Of a DNA stretch of 64,000 nucleotides, positions 54,419-63,413 are shown piece by piece. Under the pieces are notes generated by a model. The model was not told where the DNA came from and ran no database searches. It saw only the letters and a program-made list of their open reading frames with translations. How positions within the stretch are numbered: position 1 is the first letter of the stretch; each line of letters starts with the position of its first letter. Made by a program: the position numbers and the translations under genes. The DNA lies in the NCBI RefSeq assembly GCF_001612965.1, contig NZ_BDBL01000017.1:1-64000 (forward strand), read 5' to 3'. Origin of the DNA: Nocardia kruczakiae NBRC 101016 (GTDB lineage: Bacteria > Actinomycetota > Actinomycetes > Mycobacteriales > Mycobacteriaceae).

Positions 54419-55294
54419 TCACTGGGCCGCGGCACGTGCCGCCGGCGAGGACGCCAGATAGGCCACGGCCTGGCTGGTCGAGCCGTACTTCGACGGGTGA
54501 TAGGAAGGCCGCAGGTATTCGAAGAACATCGCGGCCAGGCTGGCCGGGCTCGGCATGAGCCCGCGCCGCCACGCTGATCGCACATCGCTCCACCGGATGC
54601 GCCGGTCGCGGCCGGCGAGGTCGGGGTCCACCGACATCAGGTACCGGATTCCGCGCACCCAGAGGATCGCCAGTGTCGGGGCGGACATCAGCCATGCGCG
54701 CACCCGCCGCCAGTAGCGGCCGTCGAGGTGGGTGTAGAGGTCGAAGGCGACGTGGCGGTGTTCGACCTCTTCGGCCAGGTGCCAGCGGAACAGGTCCAGC
54801 ACCCGGGGTTCGATCGTGTCGTCCCAGCCGCGGGCGTTGAGGCCCCAGTTGCCGAGGTAGGAGGTGAAATGCTCCAGCGCGGCCACGATGGCCACCCGTT
54901 CCAGCAGCCAGGCTTCGGCGCGGCGGCCGGTCAACTCGCGGTCGCCGAACAGGCTGCGGAAGAACCAGCGGATCTGCTCGATGTAGGGCTCGACGAGCAG
55001 GCCCTGGGCCTGCAGATGGTCCAGCAGTGACTGGTGGGAGCTCGAGTGGGTGGCTTCTTGGCCGATGAACCCGATCACGTCCTCACGGACCGCGTCGTCC
55101 TTGATCAGCGGCAGTGCTTTGCTGAACACATCGACGAAGAACACCTCGCCTTCGGGAAGCAGCATGTTCATGCCGTTGCAGTAGTGGGTGACGAAGGCGT
55201 TGTCGTCGACGTAGTGCATCGGCAGGCCCGTCCAGTCCCAGCTCACGTTGCGAGCGGTGAGGGCGACGGTGCCGGTATCGGGGTTCGAGGTCAT
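54419..55294 (-). CDS. Predicted metal-dependent hydrolase (PF10118 family)
   Basis: A 291-residue helical protein of the PF10118 type. GQEATHSSSHQSLLDHL and LAEEVEHRHVAFDLY supply conserved Glu and His residues consistent with a ferritin-like di-metal site; the annotation as hydrolase is from the family and not from proof. It may instead be a di-iron oxygenase-like protein, which would fit the adjacent 2Fe-2S reductase. The start overlaps the stop of the alpha/beta hydrolase gene by 4 bases. No signal peptide. Confidence 0.82.
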   Translation of the reverse strand: MTSNPDTGTVALTARNVSWDWTGLPMHYVDDNAFVTHYCNGMNMLLPEGEVFFVDVFSKALPLIKDDAVREDVIGFIGQEATHSSSHQSLLDHLQAQGLLVEPYIEQIRWFFRSLFGDRELTGRRAEAWLLERVAIVAALEHFTSYLGNWGLNARGWDDTIEPRVLDLFRWHLAEEVEHRHVAFDLYTHLDGRYWRRVRAWLMSAPTLAILWVRGIRYLMSVDPDLAGRDRRIRWSDVRSAWRRGLMPSPASLAAMFFEYLRPSYHPSKYGSTSQAVAYLASSPAARAAAQ

Positions 55295-56190
55295 CCTGGC
55301 AAACCTTCCTTCTCAGTCGTGGTGTGCTCGCCGATGAAGGCGCGCACGTGGCGGGCGACCTCGGCGGGGTCGAACGCCGGGACCCAGTGCCCGCCTTCGA
55401 CCGAACGCACTTGCGAGTTCGGCGCCCAGCGGGTGATCGCGGTCTGGCTGGCCGCGGTGATGAACAGGTCCGAACGAGGTGCCAGCACCTGCACCGGAAC
55501 CTGGGTGCGGCGCCGTTGGGGGCGCAGAAGCCGCGGCAGCAGATTCGCGGTGTAGATCTTGAGGCCCGCTCGATTCGCGCGGGCACGGTCTTCGGGCATG
55601 CCGATCGGCCGCGCCCCGGCCTCCACGCGTTCGGCCATTGCGATCACGGCGTCGACGACCCCGAGGCGGCACATCAGCGGCGCCAGCCACGGAATCTGGA
55701 AGAACCCCATGTACAGCGGGGACTTCCACATTCCCAGGATCTCGGCCCAGCCTCGCGGGCCCGCGGTGAGCCGGTCACCGATCCAGAAGGGAATGTGATC
55801 CAGGCACGGCCCAGAGATCGAGGTCAGCGACGCGACCTTGCTTTGTGCAGGACCGGTCACCGCGTGCCAGGCTTGCACCGAGCCCCAGTCGTGACCGACC
55901 AGGTGCACCTTGTCATCGGCGCTGACGGCATCGATCACTCGTCCGATGTCATCGGCCAACTGGTCGAGGCGGTAGTCCCGGATTCGGGTCGGGGCGTCGG
56001 AGTCACCCGAGCCTCGTACGTCGAAACTCACCACATGAAAAGCGGATTCGAGTCTGGCTGCCACCCCGTCCCACACCGTGTGATCATCGGGGAATCCGTG
56101 CACGCACAGCACCGTCGGCGAGCGCGGGTTACCGCGTTCCCGGATGACCAGGCCGACACCGTCGGATGCGATCAGATGCCGGCTCATCAC
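55291..56190 (-). CDS. Alpha/beta hydrolase, epoxide-hydrolase-like
   Basis: A 299-residue hydrolase: HGFPDDHTVW, oxyanion-related segment near residue 31; nucleophile elbow GHDWGS at about 104-109, with Asp as nucleophile in place of Ser, as in epoxide hydrolases and haloalkane dehalogenases; and His in GGHWVPAFDPAEV near the end. The reaction is probably epoxide or ester hydrolysis; the Asp nucleophile argues for epoxide-type chemistry. It overlaps neighbours on both sides by 4 bases (ATGA), the second gene of a tight operon. Confidence 0.88.
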   Translation of the reverse strand: MMSRHLIASDGVGLVIRERGNPRSPTVLCVHGFPDDHTVWDGVAARLESAFHVVSFDVRGSGDSDAPTRIRDYRLDQLADDIGRVIDAVSADDKVHLVGHDWGSVQAWHAVTGPAQSKVASLTSISGPCLDHIPFWIGDRLTAGPRGWAEILGMWKSPLYMGFFQIPWLAPLMCRLGVVDAVIAMAERVEAGARPIGMPEDRARANRAGLKIYTANLLPRLLRPQRRRTQVPVQVLAPRSDLFITAASQTAITRWAPNSQVRSVEGGHWVPAFDPAEVARHVRAFIGEHTTTEKEGLPG

Positions 56191-56882
56191 TGGGCACCTG
56201 CCTCACGCAGCGACGCCACGGCATGCCGGTAGAGCCGGGCCTTGATCAGGCCCAATGTCTGACCGGCCTTCGGTGCGAGGGCCTCAGCACGCGCCAGCGC
56301 CTCGCCGAACACCTGCGTTTGCGGTACCGCCACGTCGGCCAGGCCCGCGGTCACCGCCTCAGGGCCGCCGTAGCGGCGGCCGGTGGTCATCGACTCGTGT
56401 GCCGTGGCGGAGGTGAGTTTCGCGGTGATCAGGTCACACATCGCATCGGAGAACGGGATCTGGATGTCGATCTCCGGGAAGCAGAAATAGCCTCGGTCCT
56501 CGCGCATCACACGCTGATCGTGTGCCAGCGCCAGCATCGCGGCGGCCCCGAACGCATGGCCCTGCACGGCAGCCACGGTGGGCACGTCCATGGTCAGCAT
56601 CCGCGCGAACAGCGTCTGCACCCGCCCGCTGAACGCCGGGATCTGCTCGCTGTGAGCCATCAGCCATTGCAGGTCCAGCCCGTTGGACCAGAACTTGCCG
56701 CTGGCGGTGGTCACCAGCGCCGCGGGCCCGTCATGGGCGGTGACGACGTCGAGATGGGATTCGACGGCATCGAGCCAGGCGGGGTTGATCGCATTCTCGC
56801 CGTCGCCGAGATCGAGAACGTGGACATGTCCGTGCCGCGTCAACGAGGGAACCGATGACACCCCCAAGGATGCGAAATTCAT
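56187..56882 (-). CDS. Enoyl-CoA hydratase/isomerase family protein, operon head
   Basis: A 231-residue crotonase-fold protein (FWSNGLDLQWLM, VAAVQGHAFGAAAMLALAHDQRVMRED). It is short for the family (about 250-290 residues), missing the last helix, but its ends are well conserved. No ribosome-binding site precedes ATG 56882; the operator-like inverted repeat 56881-56906 touches the start codon, so the transcript may be leaderless. It heads the operon divergent from the TetR gene. Substrate unknown. Confidence 0.82.
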   Translation of the reverse strand: MNFASLGVSSVPSLTRHGHVHVLDLGDGENAINPAWLDAVESHLDVVTAHDGPAALVTTASGKFWSNGLDLQWLMAHSEQIPAFSGRVQTLFARMLTMDVPTVAAVQGHAFGAAAMLALAHDQRVMREDRGYFCFPEIDIQIPFSDAMCDLITAKLTSATAHESMTTGRRYGGPEAVTAGLADVAVPQTQVFGEALARAEALAPKAGQTLGLIKARLYRHAVASLREAGAQ

Positions 56883-56906
56883 TTCTAGAAAATAACTTCT
56901 AGAAAT
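56881..56906. promoter_or_regulatory. Perfect 10-bp inverted repeat, probable TetR operator
   Basis: ATTTCTAGAA (56881-56890) and TTCTAGAAAT (56897-56906), spaced by AATAAC, are exact complements. The repeat lies between the divergent TetR gene (starts 56945) and the operon headed by the ECH-like gene (starts 56882). Its left arm includes bases of the start codon. It probably binds the TetR protein encoded beside it. Confidence 0.75.
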
Positions 56907-56944
56907 GCTTCTGTCTACCCCCTCCGCTCTGAGATACTCACTGC

Positions 56945-57631
56945 GTGGCCAGAACCCTTTTTTCCACCGACGTGCTGCTCGACGCCGCCCGCGAAGTCGT
57001 GTTGCAACGCGGGCCGCGCGCCGCCACGATCACCGCGATCGCCACCCAGGCCGGCGCACCGGTCGGATCGATCTATCACCGGTTCGCCTCCGTCGACGAG
57101 ATGCTGGCCCAAGCGTGGTTACGCGCCGTCCGCCGCACACACGAGGTGTGGCCGCAGAACCTGGAACCCGAGCCCAAAGCGGTTGATGTCATCGTCGAGC
57201 TGGCACTGGCCCTGTTCGACCACTGCGTCGCCGAGCCGCATGATGCGTTGCTGCTGGACCGGCTTTCCCGAGACGACGTGATGAACCTGCGCCTGTCCCC
57301 GCAGATGCTCAGCCAGATCCGAGATGCCGAACAGACCACGGCCTACCTCATGAAGGAACTCTCCACAGCACTGCTCGGGCGAGCGCACCGCGACGCCGTC
57401 GACCTGCTGGTCTTGGCCGTCGTCGACATGCCGTTCAGCTTCGCCAGGCGATACCTTCAGCAAGGACAATCTCCCCCGCAGAGCAGGCGCAGACACCTTC
57501 CGGACGCGGTCCGGGCCGTCATCGGCCCGCCCACGATGAACCAACCATCCGCTACTCCACCGCCCCACGCCCCAGCGGCCAACGATCACGCAGTGCTGCC
57601 GAAGCCCTCCGGCGACCCCCGGCGAGCCTAG
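56945..57631 (+). CDS. TetR-family repressor
   Basis: A 228-residue TetR-type regulator. The N-terminal HTH (DVLLDAAREVVLQRGPRAATITAIATQAGAPVGSIYHRF) is clear; the C-terminal part is helical and variable, with a Pro-rich tail. It is divergent from a four-gene catabolic-type operon and is likely its local repressor through the adjacent inverted repeat. GTG 56945 is the start. Ligand not known; a CoA ester or small acid of the operon is plausible. Confidence 0.87.
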   Translation: MARTLFSTDVLLDAAREVVLQRGPRAATITAIATQAGAPVGSIYHRFASVDEMLAQAWLRAVRRTHEVWPQNLEPEPKAVDVIVELALALFDHCVAEPHDALLLDRLSRDDVMNLRLSPQMLSQIRDAEQTTAYLMKELSTALLGRAHRDAVDLLVLAVVDMPFSFARRYLQQGQSPPQSRRRHLPDAVRAVIGPPTMNQPSATPPPHAPAANDHAVLPKPSGDPRRA

Positions 57632-57840
57632 GCCTGCAATCAGCGCACCCCGGGACACACCACCGCGAGCACACTCATCGCTTGCGGGCGACGCCGGTCA
57701 GAACAACGTTCACCAACAGCAGCCGGGGCACGGCACCGGCCCGATGATCTGACCTACCCAGCCTGGCAGAACCCCAGCTCAGAGCACTGACATTTTCGTG
57801 CGGCCTCGCACTCCGCACCGGCGTCGCATCGACCGGCCAA

Positions 57841-58498
57841 CTATCGCCGCAGGATATCGGCCACCGAACTCCGAAGATCACAACTCTTCGGCGCGCTCGG
57901 CGAGTCCGCTTGCGAAGTGCAGAGAATGATCCACGAGCGTGATCGCTGGCCGGGCCGGTAGATCGAGTCCAGGCGCTTGGACACGATACCCTCGAGGCCG
58001 TGCTCGGCGGCGGTGTCGAGCAGCTGCGCGGGCGCGATATCGGTCCAGTGCGGCGGCGGTGCTGGCCAGATCCAAGTCGGCGAGCAGGTCGCGACGCTGG
58101 ACGTAGGTAAGCGGTGTGGTGTCGGTGTCGTCGACGGCGAGGATGTCGAAGACGAACAGCTGCACCGGAATCGAGGCGATCAACCCTGCCGGCGGCCGCG
58201 CGGTATGCATGCGGTGCTGCAACCGCCGGAACGAAGGAATCCCGGTCGGCAACTCCGGGGCGGCCACCTCACCATCGATCACGAACCGCCGACCGGTCGC
58301 GGTGTCGGCAAGCGCGGCGGTCAGCTCCGGAAACGATGCCGTGGCCTCTCGCCCGTTGCGGGAATAGAGCCTGGGCTCCCCGTTGTCGAGGGAGGTGATA
58401 GCGCGCATGCCGTCCCACTTCATCTCAGTCGCCCACTGATCCGAGTTCTCAGGCGGCCGCCCAGCGGTCGCCAGCATCGGCGCCGGCACGCGTCCCAC
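57841..58498 (-). pseudogene. Broken ATP-dependent DNA ligase (LigD/LigC adenylation domain)
   Basis: The minus-strand frame has the adenylation-domain features of an ATP-dependent DNA ligase: PAPMLATAGRPP, the KWDG motif with the reactive Lys, YSRNGREATASFPEL, DGEVAAPE and VFDILAVDDTD. Near 58045 the frame changes, and GLEGIVSKRLDSIYRPGQRSRSW, the next motif, continues in another frame to a stop at 57841. The OB-fold domain needed for ligation is absent. It is thus a decayed relic of an NHEJ-type ligase, about 930 bases from the intact Ku gene. Confidence 0.72.
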
Positions 58499-58836
58499 AC
58501 CCAGTAGCGTACCTCCGGCAATCACCCAGTGACGGAGCGGGACCACCCACCACACGCGGCTGACCAGCACCGATTGTCCAGCACGGGTGCGTCTGCCGCA
58601 TCAGACAACCAGTTCCGGCCGCGTGACGTCGTACTGGACATGACTGCTCCGCAACCACACCCCGAGGTCGCCGAACGCTGGACTCAGGCCCGGATGCGCA
58701 ACCTGCTGGCCCGCACCTTCGGGCGACCGCAGATCACGCGCCGAAACCGGCTGCGCGAGCGGCGTTACGGGCCCACACTCGAGCGAATCAGAATTAGGTG
58801 CCGAAATCGCGGGGTTTCCGTGGGGCTGGATCAAAT

Positions 58837-58869
58837 AGGTCAGGCCCGGTCGAAGACCGGGCCTGACCT
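58837..58869 (-). terminator. Strong terminator downstream of the tRNA remnant
   Basis: AGGTCAGGCCCGGTC (58837-58851) pairs with its exact complement at 58855-58869 around a 3-base loop, followed by TATTT on the plus side and AAATA on the other. On the minus strand it lies 9 bases past the tRNA-like 3-prime end, as terminators after tRNA genes do. Confidence 0.65.
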
Positions 58870-58878
58870 GCTATTTCA

Positions 58879-58917
58879 GTGGAGCTAAGGGGACTCCAAC
58901 CCCTGACCCCCACACTG
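58879..58917 (-). other. tRNA 3-prime-end remnant, possible attachment site
   Basis: The minus strand reads as the anticodon-arm end, T arm and acceptor end of an actinobacterial tRNA: GTGTGGGGGTC, then the T stem AGGGG/CCCCT, and TTAGCTCCA. The T loop is TTGGAGT instead of TTCGAGT, and no 5-prime half exists beside it. Remnants like this are left where an integrative element used a tRNA gene as attachment site. The anticodon is lost, so the tRNA identity is uncertain (an Ala-type tRNA is one possibility). Confidence 0.5.
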
Positions 58918-59427
58918 GGATCCAGTCCGCTCACAGGGGCGAACCACCGCAACCGACTGCAGGCGCACCGGTACCCACGTCATCCAGTATTTCGTCCTGG
59001 GCATTCTCTTCGAACTAGGCTACTGGCCTACCTCAGGCCGCTCCTGCACGGACAGTGCGACGCGTTTCGCGCTGCTGGTCCGCTACCGCTCCTCGACGTG
59101 TGCCCATCACGCATTCGCCACCTCACTCCGCCCCGGTCCACCGCCGGGGATACGCCGAAGGCTCGGCGCTAGGACATGACATCCGGCGGGACGAGTGATG
59201 CGGAACCGATCGATGAATGCCCCCGGACGTCACGGCCCTAGCCCTCGATTCGCTTCGAAATCGTACGAGGATGGCCGAAATGACGCCCACCTACAGGACG
59301 TCCACAGGACGTCGCAGGTCCACAAACAGCAACAGACAGCAACCGGCAACACTCATCAACAACCACGAACCCGCAGGTCGCGCCGCTTCGCCGGACAAAA
59401 CCGACCGGTCATAGTTAGCATCGAAGG

Positions 59428-60387
59428 ATGCGGTCGATCTGGAAAGGTTCCATCGCGTTCGGGCTGGTGAATGTCCCGGTGAAGGTTTATACCGCCACCG
59501 AGGACCATGACATCAGGTTTCATCAGGTCCACGCCAAGGACGGCGGGCGGATCAAATACGACCGTGTCTGCACGGTGTGCGGGCAGTCGGTGGCCTTTGC
59601 CGATATCGACAAGGCGTATGAGTCGCCCGAGGGCGACAAGGTGATTCTCACCGACGAGGATTTCGCGAAATTGCCAGTGGCCGAGAAACACGAGATTCCG
59701 GTGTTGCAGTTCGTCCCCTCCGAGCAGATCGACCCGATCCTGTTCGACCGCAGTTACTACCTCGAGCCCGATTCCACGACGCCCAAGGCGTACGTGTTGC
59801 TGGCGAAGACACTCGATCAGGTGGATCGGGTGGCGCTGGTGCATTTCACGCTGCGGCAGAAGACGCGGCTGGCGGCGCTGCGGGTGCGGGACGGGGTGCT
59901 GGTGTTGCAGACGCTGTTGTGGCCGGACGAGGTGCGGGCGGCCGAATTCGAATCGCTCGACGATGCCGCCGCACCGCGATCGCAGGAAGTCGCGATGGCA
60001 CAGACGCTGGTCGACAGCATGTCGGAGGATTTCGATCCCGATCAGTACACCGACGAATATCAGATCGAGCTGAAAAAGCTGCTCGACGAGGCCATCGAAT
60101 CCGGATCCGACCGCGTCACCCGCCACGAAGAGGCGGAACCGGCGCAGATGGATGCCGAGGTCGTCGATCTGGTGGCCGCGTTGCAGCGCAGCCTCGAAGC
60201 CACCGGCCGCGGTGGGGAATCCGGCAAGCCGAGCCGGGGCCGAGCCTCGAAATCCGCCGCCAAGTCGACCGCGAAGGCGACCACCAAGCGGGCCGCGTCG
60301 AAATCCACCGGTACCAAATCGGCGAGCAAGTCGACGGCGAAGAAGGCGGCGCCCAAGGCCACCAAGCAGACCCGCAAGGGAGCCTAG
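59428..60387 (+). CDS. ku: Ku DNA end-binding protein
   Basis: A 319-residue bacterial Ku homologue for non-homologous end joining: [25 protein letters not shown] at the start, [23 protein letters not shown], and the core ending near 255 are all conserved. The last about 50 residues are a Lys/Ala/Ser/Thr-rich tail ([13 protein letters not shown]-like repeats) typical of actinobacterial Ku and thought to aid DNA binding. A ligase partner would be LigD; the only ligase gene near is the broken one at 57841-58498, so the working partner must lie elsewhere. Plus strand, monocistronic. Confidence 0.93.
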   Translation: MRSIWKGSIAFGLVNVPVKVYTATEDHDIRFHQVHAKDGGRIKYDRVCTVCGQSVAFADIDKAYESPEGDKVILTDEDFAKLPVAEKHEIPVLQFVPSEQIDPILFDRSYYLEPDSTTPKAYVLLAKTLDQVDRVALVHFTLRQKTRLAALRVRDGVLVLQTLLWPDEVRAAEFESLDDAAAPRSQEVAMAQTLVDSMSEDFDPDQYTDEYQIELKKLLDEAIESGSDRVTRHEEAEPAQMDAEVVDLVAALQRSLEATGRGGESGKPSRGRASKSAAKSTAKATTKRAASKSTGTKSASKSTAKKAAPKATKQTRKGA

Positions 60388-60575
60388 GCGGCGCTTCCGG
60401 CGTCGTCGCCGAATCAGGCAATCGTGAGCAGGATATCCGACTGTTCGGCGCGCCCATTGCGCGCGGGTCGGCCATACTTTGGCGGGGCCTGGCGGTTACC
60501 GTACGGTGCAATCACAGTTCGACCCGGTCGGGGCCCGGATCGTCCCCGTACCACCAGCTTCCGGAGGAACCACAT

Positions 60576-61337
60576 ATGACCAACCCGTCGGACCCGAACG
60601 GCCCGTACGGCCAGCCGGGGCAACCGGGCTACGGGTATCCGCCCGCCGGCCCGCAGCCGGGCTACGGCGCACCCCCGCCGGGTTACGGCGCGCCGCCGCC
60701 CGGATATGCCGCTCCCCCACCGGGTTACGGCACCCAACCTCCGGGATATGGTGCGGCACAACAGAATTACGGCACTGCCGGAGCCGGCTACCCGCCGGCC
60801 GGGCCGGGCTACGGCTATCAGCAACCGGGTTTCGGCCCGCCCGCGCCCTACGCGCACTGGTTCGCGCGCGTCGGCGGGTACCTCATCGATGCGCTGATCG
60901 TCGGTGTCCCGCTGGCTATCCTGTACGGACTCGCGTTCGGGCTCGGTACCAAGGACGTGGACTGCTCGTTCGACGACGACACCTACGGCTCCTCGTACTC
61001 CTACTCCACCAGTTCGTGCACGAGCGGCGGCCTGACCGCCGTCGGCATCATCCTGATGCTCCTGGCGATAGCGGTGGGGCTGGCTCTGGGGCTGTGGCTC
61101 ATCTACCAGGAAGGCACGACCGGTCAGACGCCCGGTAAGAAGGTCGTCGGCATCCGCGTGATCAAGGAAGCCGACGGTCAGGTGCTCGGTTTCGGTATGG
61201 CCTTCGTGCGCAAACTCTGCCACATCCTCGACAACGCCCTGTGCGGCCTCGGCTATCTGTGGCCGCTGTGGGACGAGAAGAACCAGACCTTCGCCGACAA
61301 GATCGTCGGCACGATCGTGGTGCAGGCTCAGCAGTAA
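60576..61337 (+). CDS. RDD-family membrane protein with Pro/Gly/Tyr-rich N-terminus
   Basis: A 253-residue protein. Residues 1-85 are a low-complexity region with repeated PPPGYGA-like units. Then comes the RDD domain: Arg in [15 protein letters not shown], followed by Asp, with transmembrane segments at about 93-118 and 147-172, and the conserved [16 protein letters not shown] loop. RDD proteins are small membrane proteins of uncertain role. GGAGGAACC precedes ATG 60576. It ends before a convergent dehydrogenase with a bidirectional terminator between. Confidence 0.88.
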   Translation: MTNPSDPNGPYGQPGQPGYGYPPAGPQPGYGAPPPGYGAPPPGYAAPPPGYGTQPPGYGAAQQNYGTAGAGYPPAGPGYGYQQPGFGPPAPYAHWFARVGGYLIDALIVGVPLAILYGLAFGLGTKDVDCSFDDDTYGSSYSYSTSSCTSGGLTAVGIILMLLAIAVGLALGLWLIYQEGTTGQTPGKKVVGIRVIKEADGQVLGFGMAFVRKLCHILDNALCGLGYLWPLWDEKNQTFADKIVGTIVVQAQQ

Positions 61338-61357
61338 CGTCGCTGCTCAGCGCTGTC

Positions 61358-61393
61358 ACGGCCCCGCGGTTCCCTGATCGGACGCGGGGCCGT
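61358..61393. terminator. Bidirectional terminator between RDD and ACAD genes
   Basis: ACGGCCCCGCG (61358-61368) pairs perfectly with CGCGGGGCCGT (61383-61393), followed by TTTCGTG, between convergent stops at 61337 and 61425. Confidence 0.75.
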
Positions 61394-61424
61394 TTCGTGT
61401 GGCGAGCGCCGATGCCGGACGGTC

Positions 61425-62687
61425 TCACACGCCCTTGGGCGCGTGAGAGGACATGAATCCGAACAGGTAACCCGCTACTCGCCGCATCTGAATCTCCTCC
61501 GCTCCCTCGGTGATTCGATAGCGGCGGTGGTGGCGGTAGATGTGTTCGAACGGCTGGTGGCGCGAATAGCCGAGGCCGCCGTACACCTGCATGGCGCGAT
61601 CGGCCGCCTCACAACACAATCGATTGGCCCAGTAGTTGCACATCGATACCTGCTCGGAGGCGGCGAAGGTGCCGCGGCGATCCATGGTCCACGCGGTTTT
61701 GTGGATCAGCGTGCGCAGCATCTCGCACTGGGTGTGCAATTCGACCAGCGGGAATTGGATCGCCTGATTGTCGGCGAGCGCTTTACCGAAGGGCTTGCGC
61801 TCCTTGGCATATGCCACGGCCCGGTCGATGCAGTATTGCGCCGCTCCGAGACTCGACGCCGCCTGGCGAATCCGGTTCTCGTTGAAGAAATGCTGGACGA
61901 CCGCCAGCCCGCGGCCCTCGGGACCGAAGACGGCGTCGGCGCCGACGCGCACGTCACGCAGGGTGACCCGCCCGTGATCGGTGGGCATGTTGAAGGTCCA
62001 CAGATATTCCTCGACCGTGAATCCGCGGGCATCGGGCGGCACCAGGAATGCGGTGATGCCCCTGCCGTCCCCCGCTTCGCCGGCGGTGCGCGCGAAGATC
62101 AGATCGGCGTCGGCGGTGTGAATGCCGGTGTTCCAGGTCTTTTCGCCGTTGATCACCCAGCCGTCGCCGTCACGCACCGCGCGGGTGTCCATATGGGTGG
62201 CGTCGGAACCGTGTTCGGGTTCGGTGATGCCGAAGGCGAAGAATTTCGTGCCCGCCGCCAGGCCCTCCACCCATTCCGCTTGCTGTTGCGGCGAACCGTA
62301 TTCCAGCATCAGCAGCAAGCCCACATTGTTGGCGACCACGGCGTGTTCGTTCTGCAGATCGCAGTGCAGGCCGAGTCCCCGGCGGGCGAGATGTTCGCGA
62401 ATGACGGCCATATCGAGATTGGTGCCGCCGCGGCCGCCGAAGTCGGCCGGGAACGCGTAGCGATAGTGCCCGGCGGCGTCGGCGCGGCGGCGGGTCTCGG
62501 CGAGCAGATCCTCCCAGTCGGCGCTGGGCAGCCCGCCGCGGTCCCAGTCGGTGCGCGCGTCTTCACGGCGGTGGTCGAAGAAGCGGATGTTGTCGTTCTC
62601 GCGTTCGAGCGGCACGATCTCGCGGTCGATGAAGGCATCCAGTTCGGCCAGATAATCGCTGAGCTCGGGGGGTAAGTCGAAATCCAC
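61425..62687 (-). CDS. Acyl-CoA dehydrogenase
   Basis: A 420-residue acyl-CoA dehydrogenase. FAFGITEPEHGSDATHMDT, VINGEKTWNTGIHTADADLIFART, RQAASSLGAAQYCIDRAVAYAKERKPFGKAL and the late YGGLGYSRHQPFEHIYRHHRRYRITEGAEEIQ are all present, the last including the likely catalytic Glu region. GTG 62687 is chosen since AGGAG lies 6 bases before it; a longer frame to 62861 begins inside the palindrome and is rejected. It is alone on the minus strand, beyond the terminator of the secreted protein gene. Substrate unknown. Confidence 0.9.
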   Translation of the reverse strand: MDFDLPPELSDYLAELDAFIDREIVPLERENDNIRFFDHRREDARTDWDRGGLPSADWEDLLAETRRRADAAGHYRYAFPADFGGRGGTNLDMAVIREHLARRGLGLHCDLQNEHAVVANNVGLLLMLEYGSPQQQAEWVEGLAAGTKFFAFGITEPEHGSDATHMDTRAVRDGDGWVINGEKTWNTGIHTADADLIFARTAGEAGDGRGITAFLVPPDARGFTVEEYLWTFNMPTDHGRVTLRDVRVGADAVFGPEGRGLAVVQHFFNENRIRQAASSLGAAQYCIDRAVAYAKERKPFGKALADNQAIQFPLVELHTQCEMLRTLIHKTAWTMDRRGTFAASEQVSMCNYWANRLCCEAADRAMQVYGGLGYSRHQPFEHIYRHHRRYRITEGAEEIQMRRVAGYLFGFMSSHAPKGV

Positions 62688-62823
62688 TGCTACTCCTACC
62701 GTTTCGGCCGGTCCGGCGATTCGGGCCTCACGATATCGCGCAGCATGCCTTCTCGGCATGGCCGCCGATGAATCCGGTGCGGGACCGACCCGGACATCGG
62801 TGATCGAGCGCGAAACAGCGGGA

Positions 62824-62870
62824 GAGCCGACGGTGGCCGACCTGCCATGCAGGTCGGCCACCGTCGGCTC
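62824..62870 (-). terminator. Perfect 22-bp hairpin after the DUF4189 gene
   Basis: A 22-base arm (62824-62845) and its exact complement (62849-62870) are separated by CAT. On the minus strand it begins 7 bases beyond the stop of the secreted protein gene at 62877, acting as its terminator. Confidence 0.8.
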
Positions 62871-62876
62871 GAACGA

Positions 62877-63314
62877 TCAGTGCGCGTTCGCCGTGCAGCT
62901 GCTCAGGGCGATGGTCGCCGGGCGCGGGCTCGCACTCCCCAGGTCGGGGAACGGCGGCGCGCTCGGCCCCAGGAAATCCCTCGCCTGCTTCTCGGCCTCC
63001 ACCTGAGTCGGACCCCAGCCCACCGCGATCCGGCCGTCCGCTCCCTGAGCGACAGCACCGCAGCCGTTGCTGAAATCCAAGATGACGCGGCAGTCACCGC
63101 GACCGCAGTGCGCTCGGGCCGCGGCATCCGCGCTGGGCGCGTCGGCGAAGTTGGTGGCCGCGGCCACCACTCCGCTGCTGTCGGAGTAGGCGATCGCACC
63201 GTGCAGGTCGCCGTCGGCCTGGGCCGAACCGGCGGCGCCGGCCACCGCGAAACCCGCACCGGCCACCGCCGCGACGGCCGCCGAGCGGACACGCCGGGAA
63301 AACATGTGGGACAT
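62877..63314 (-). CDS. Secreted DUF4189-type protein
   Basis: A 145-residue exported protein. A signal peptide covers about 1-33 (RRVRSAAVAAVAGAGFAVAGAAGSAQA). The mature part has the DUF4189 layout: IAYSDSSGVVAAATNF, a Cys pair in HCGRGDCRV, FSNGCGAVAQG and the closing WGPTQVEAEKQARDFLG. The family is of unknown function, often small Cys-linked secreted proteins. ATG 63314 is chosen; ATG 63305 nine bases later is also possible. Confidence 0.8.
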   Translation of the reverse strand: MSHMFSRRVRSAAVAAVAGAGFAVAGAAGSAQADGDLHGAIAYSDSSGVVAAATNFADAPSADAAARAHCGRGDCRVILDFSNGCGAVAQGADGRIAVGWGPTQVEAEKQARDFLGPSAPPFPDLGSASPRPATIALSSCTANAH

Positions 63315-63413
63315 CCGTGAATCCACCCCGTTCAAGTCTGCGTACTGGACGCAGGCGATCCTGCTCCACAGCGGCCCCGGATGTCCACTTCGCCCCCTAC
63401 CCGCTGGCGAGAA

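Larger units (their letters stand above)
58499..59427. other. Gene-free interval with tRNA remnant and terminator
   Basis: No credible coding gene is seen. A terminator hairpin and a tRNA-like 3-prime fragment lie at 58837-58917 (listed separately). The rest has mixed GC and is probably relic DNA plus the Ku promoter. CATAGTTAGCAT just before Ku (59405-59416) resembles the island motif but shows no symmetry. Confidence 0.5.

Noticed and set aside
59405-59416. CATAGTTAGCAT before Ku as a member of the island operator set
   Set aside because: It matches only part of the motif and lacks the right-hand TAAC, so chance is likely.
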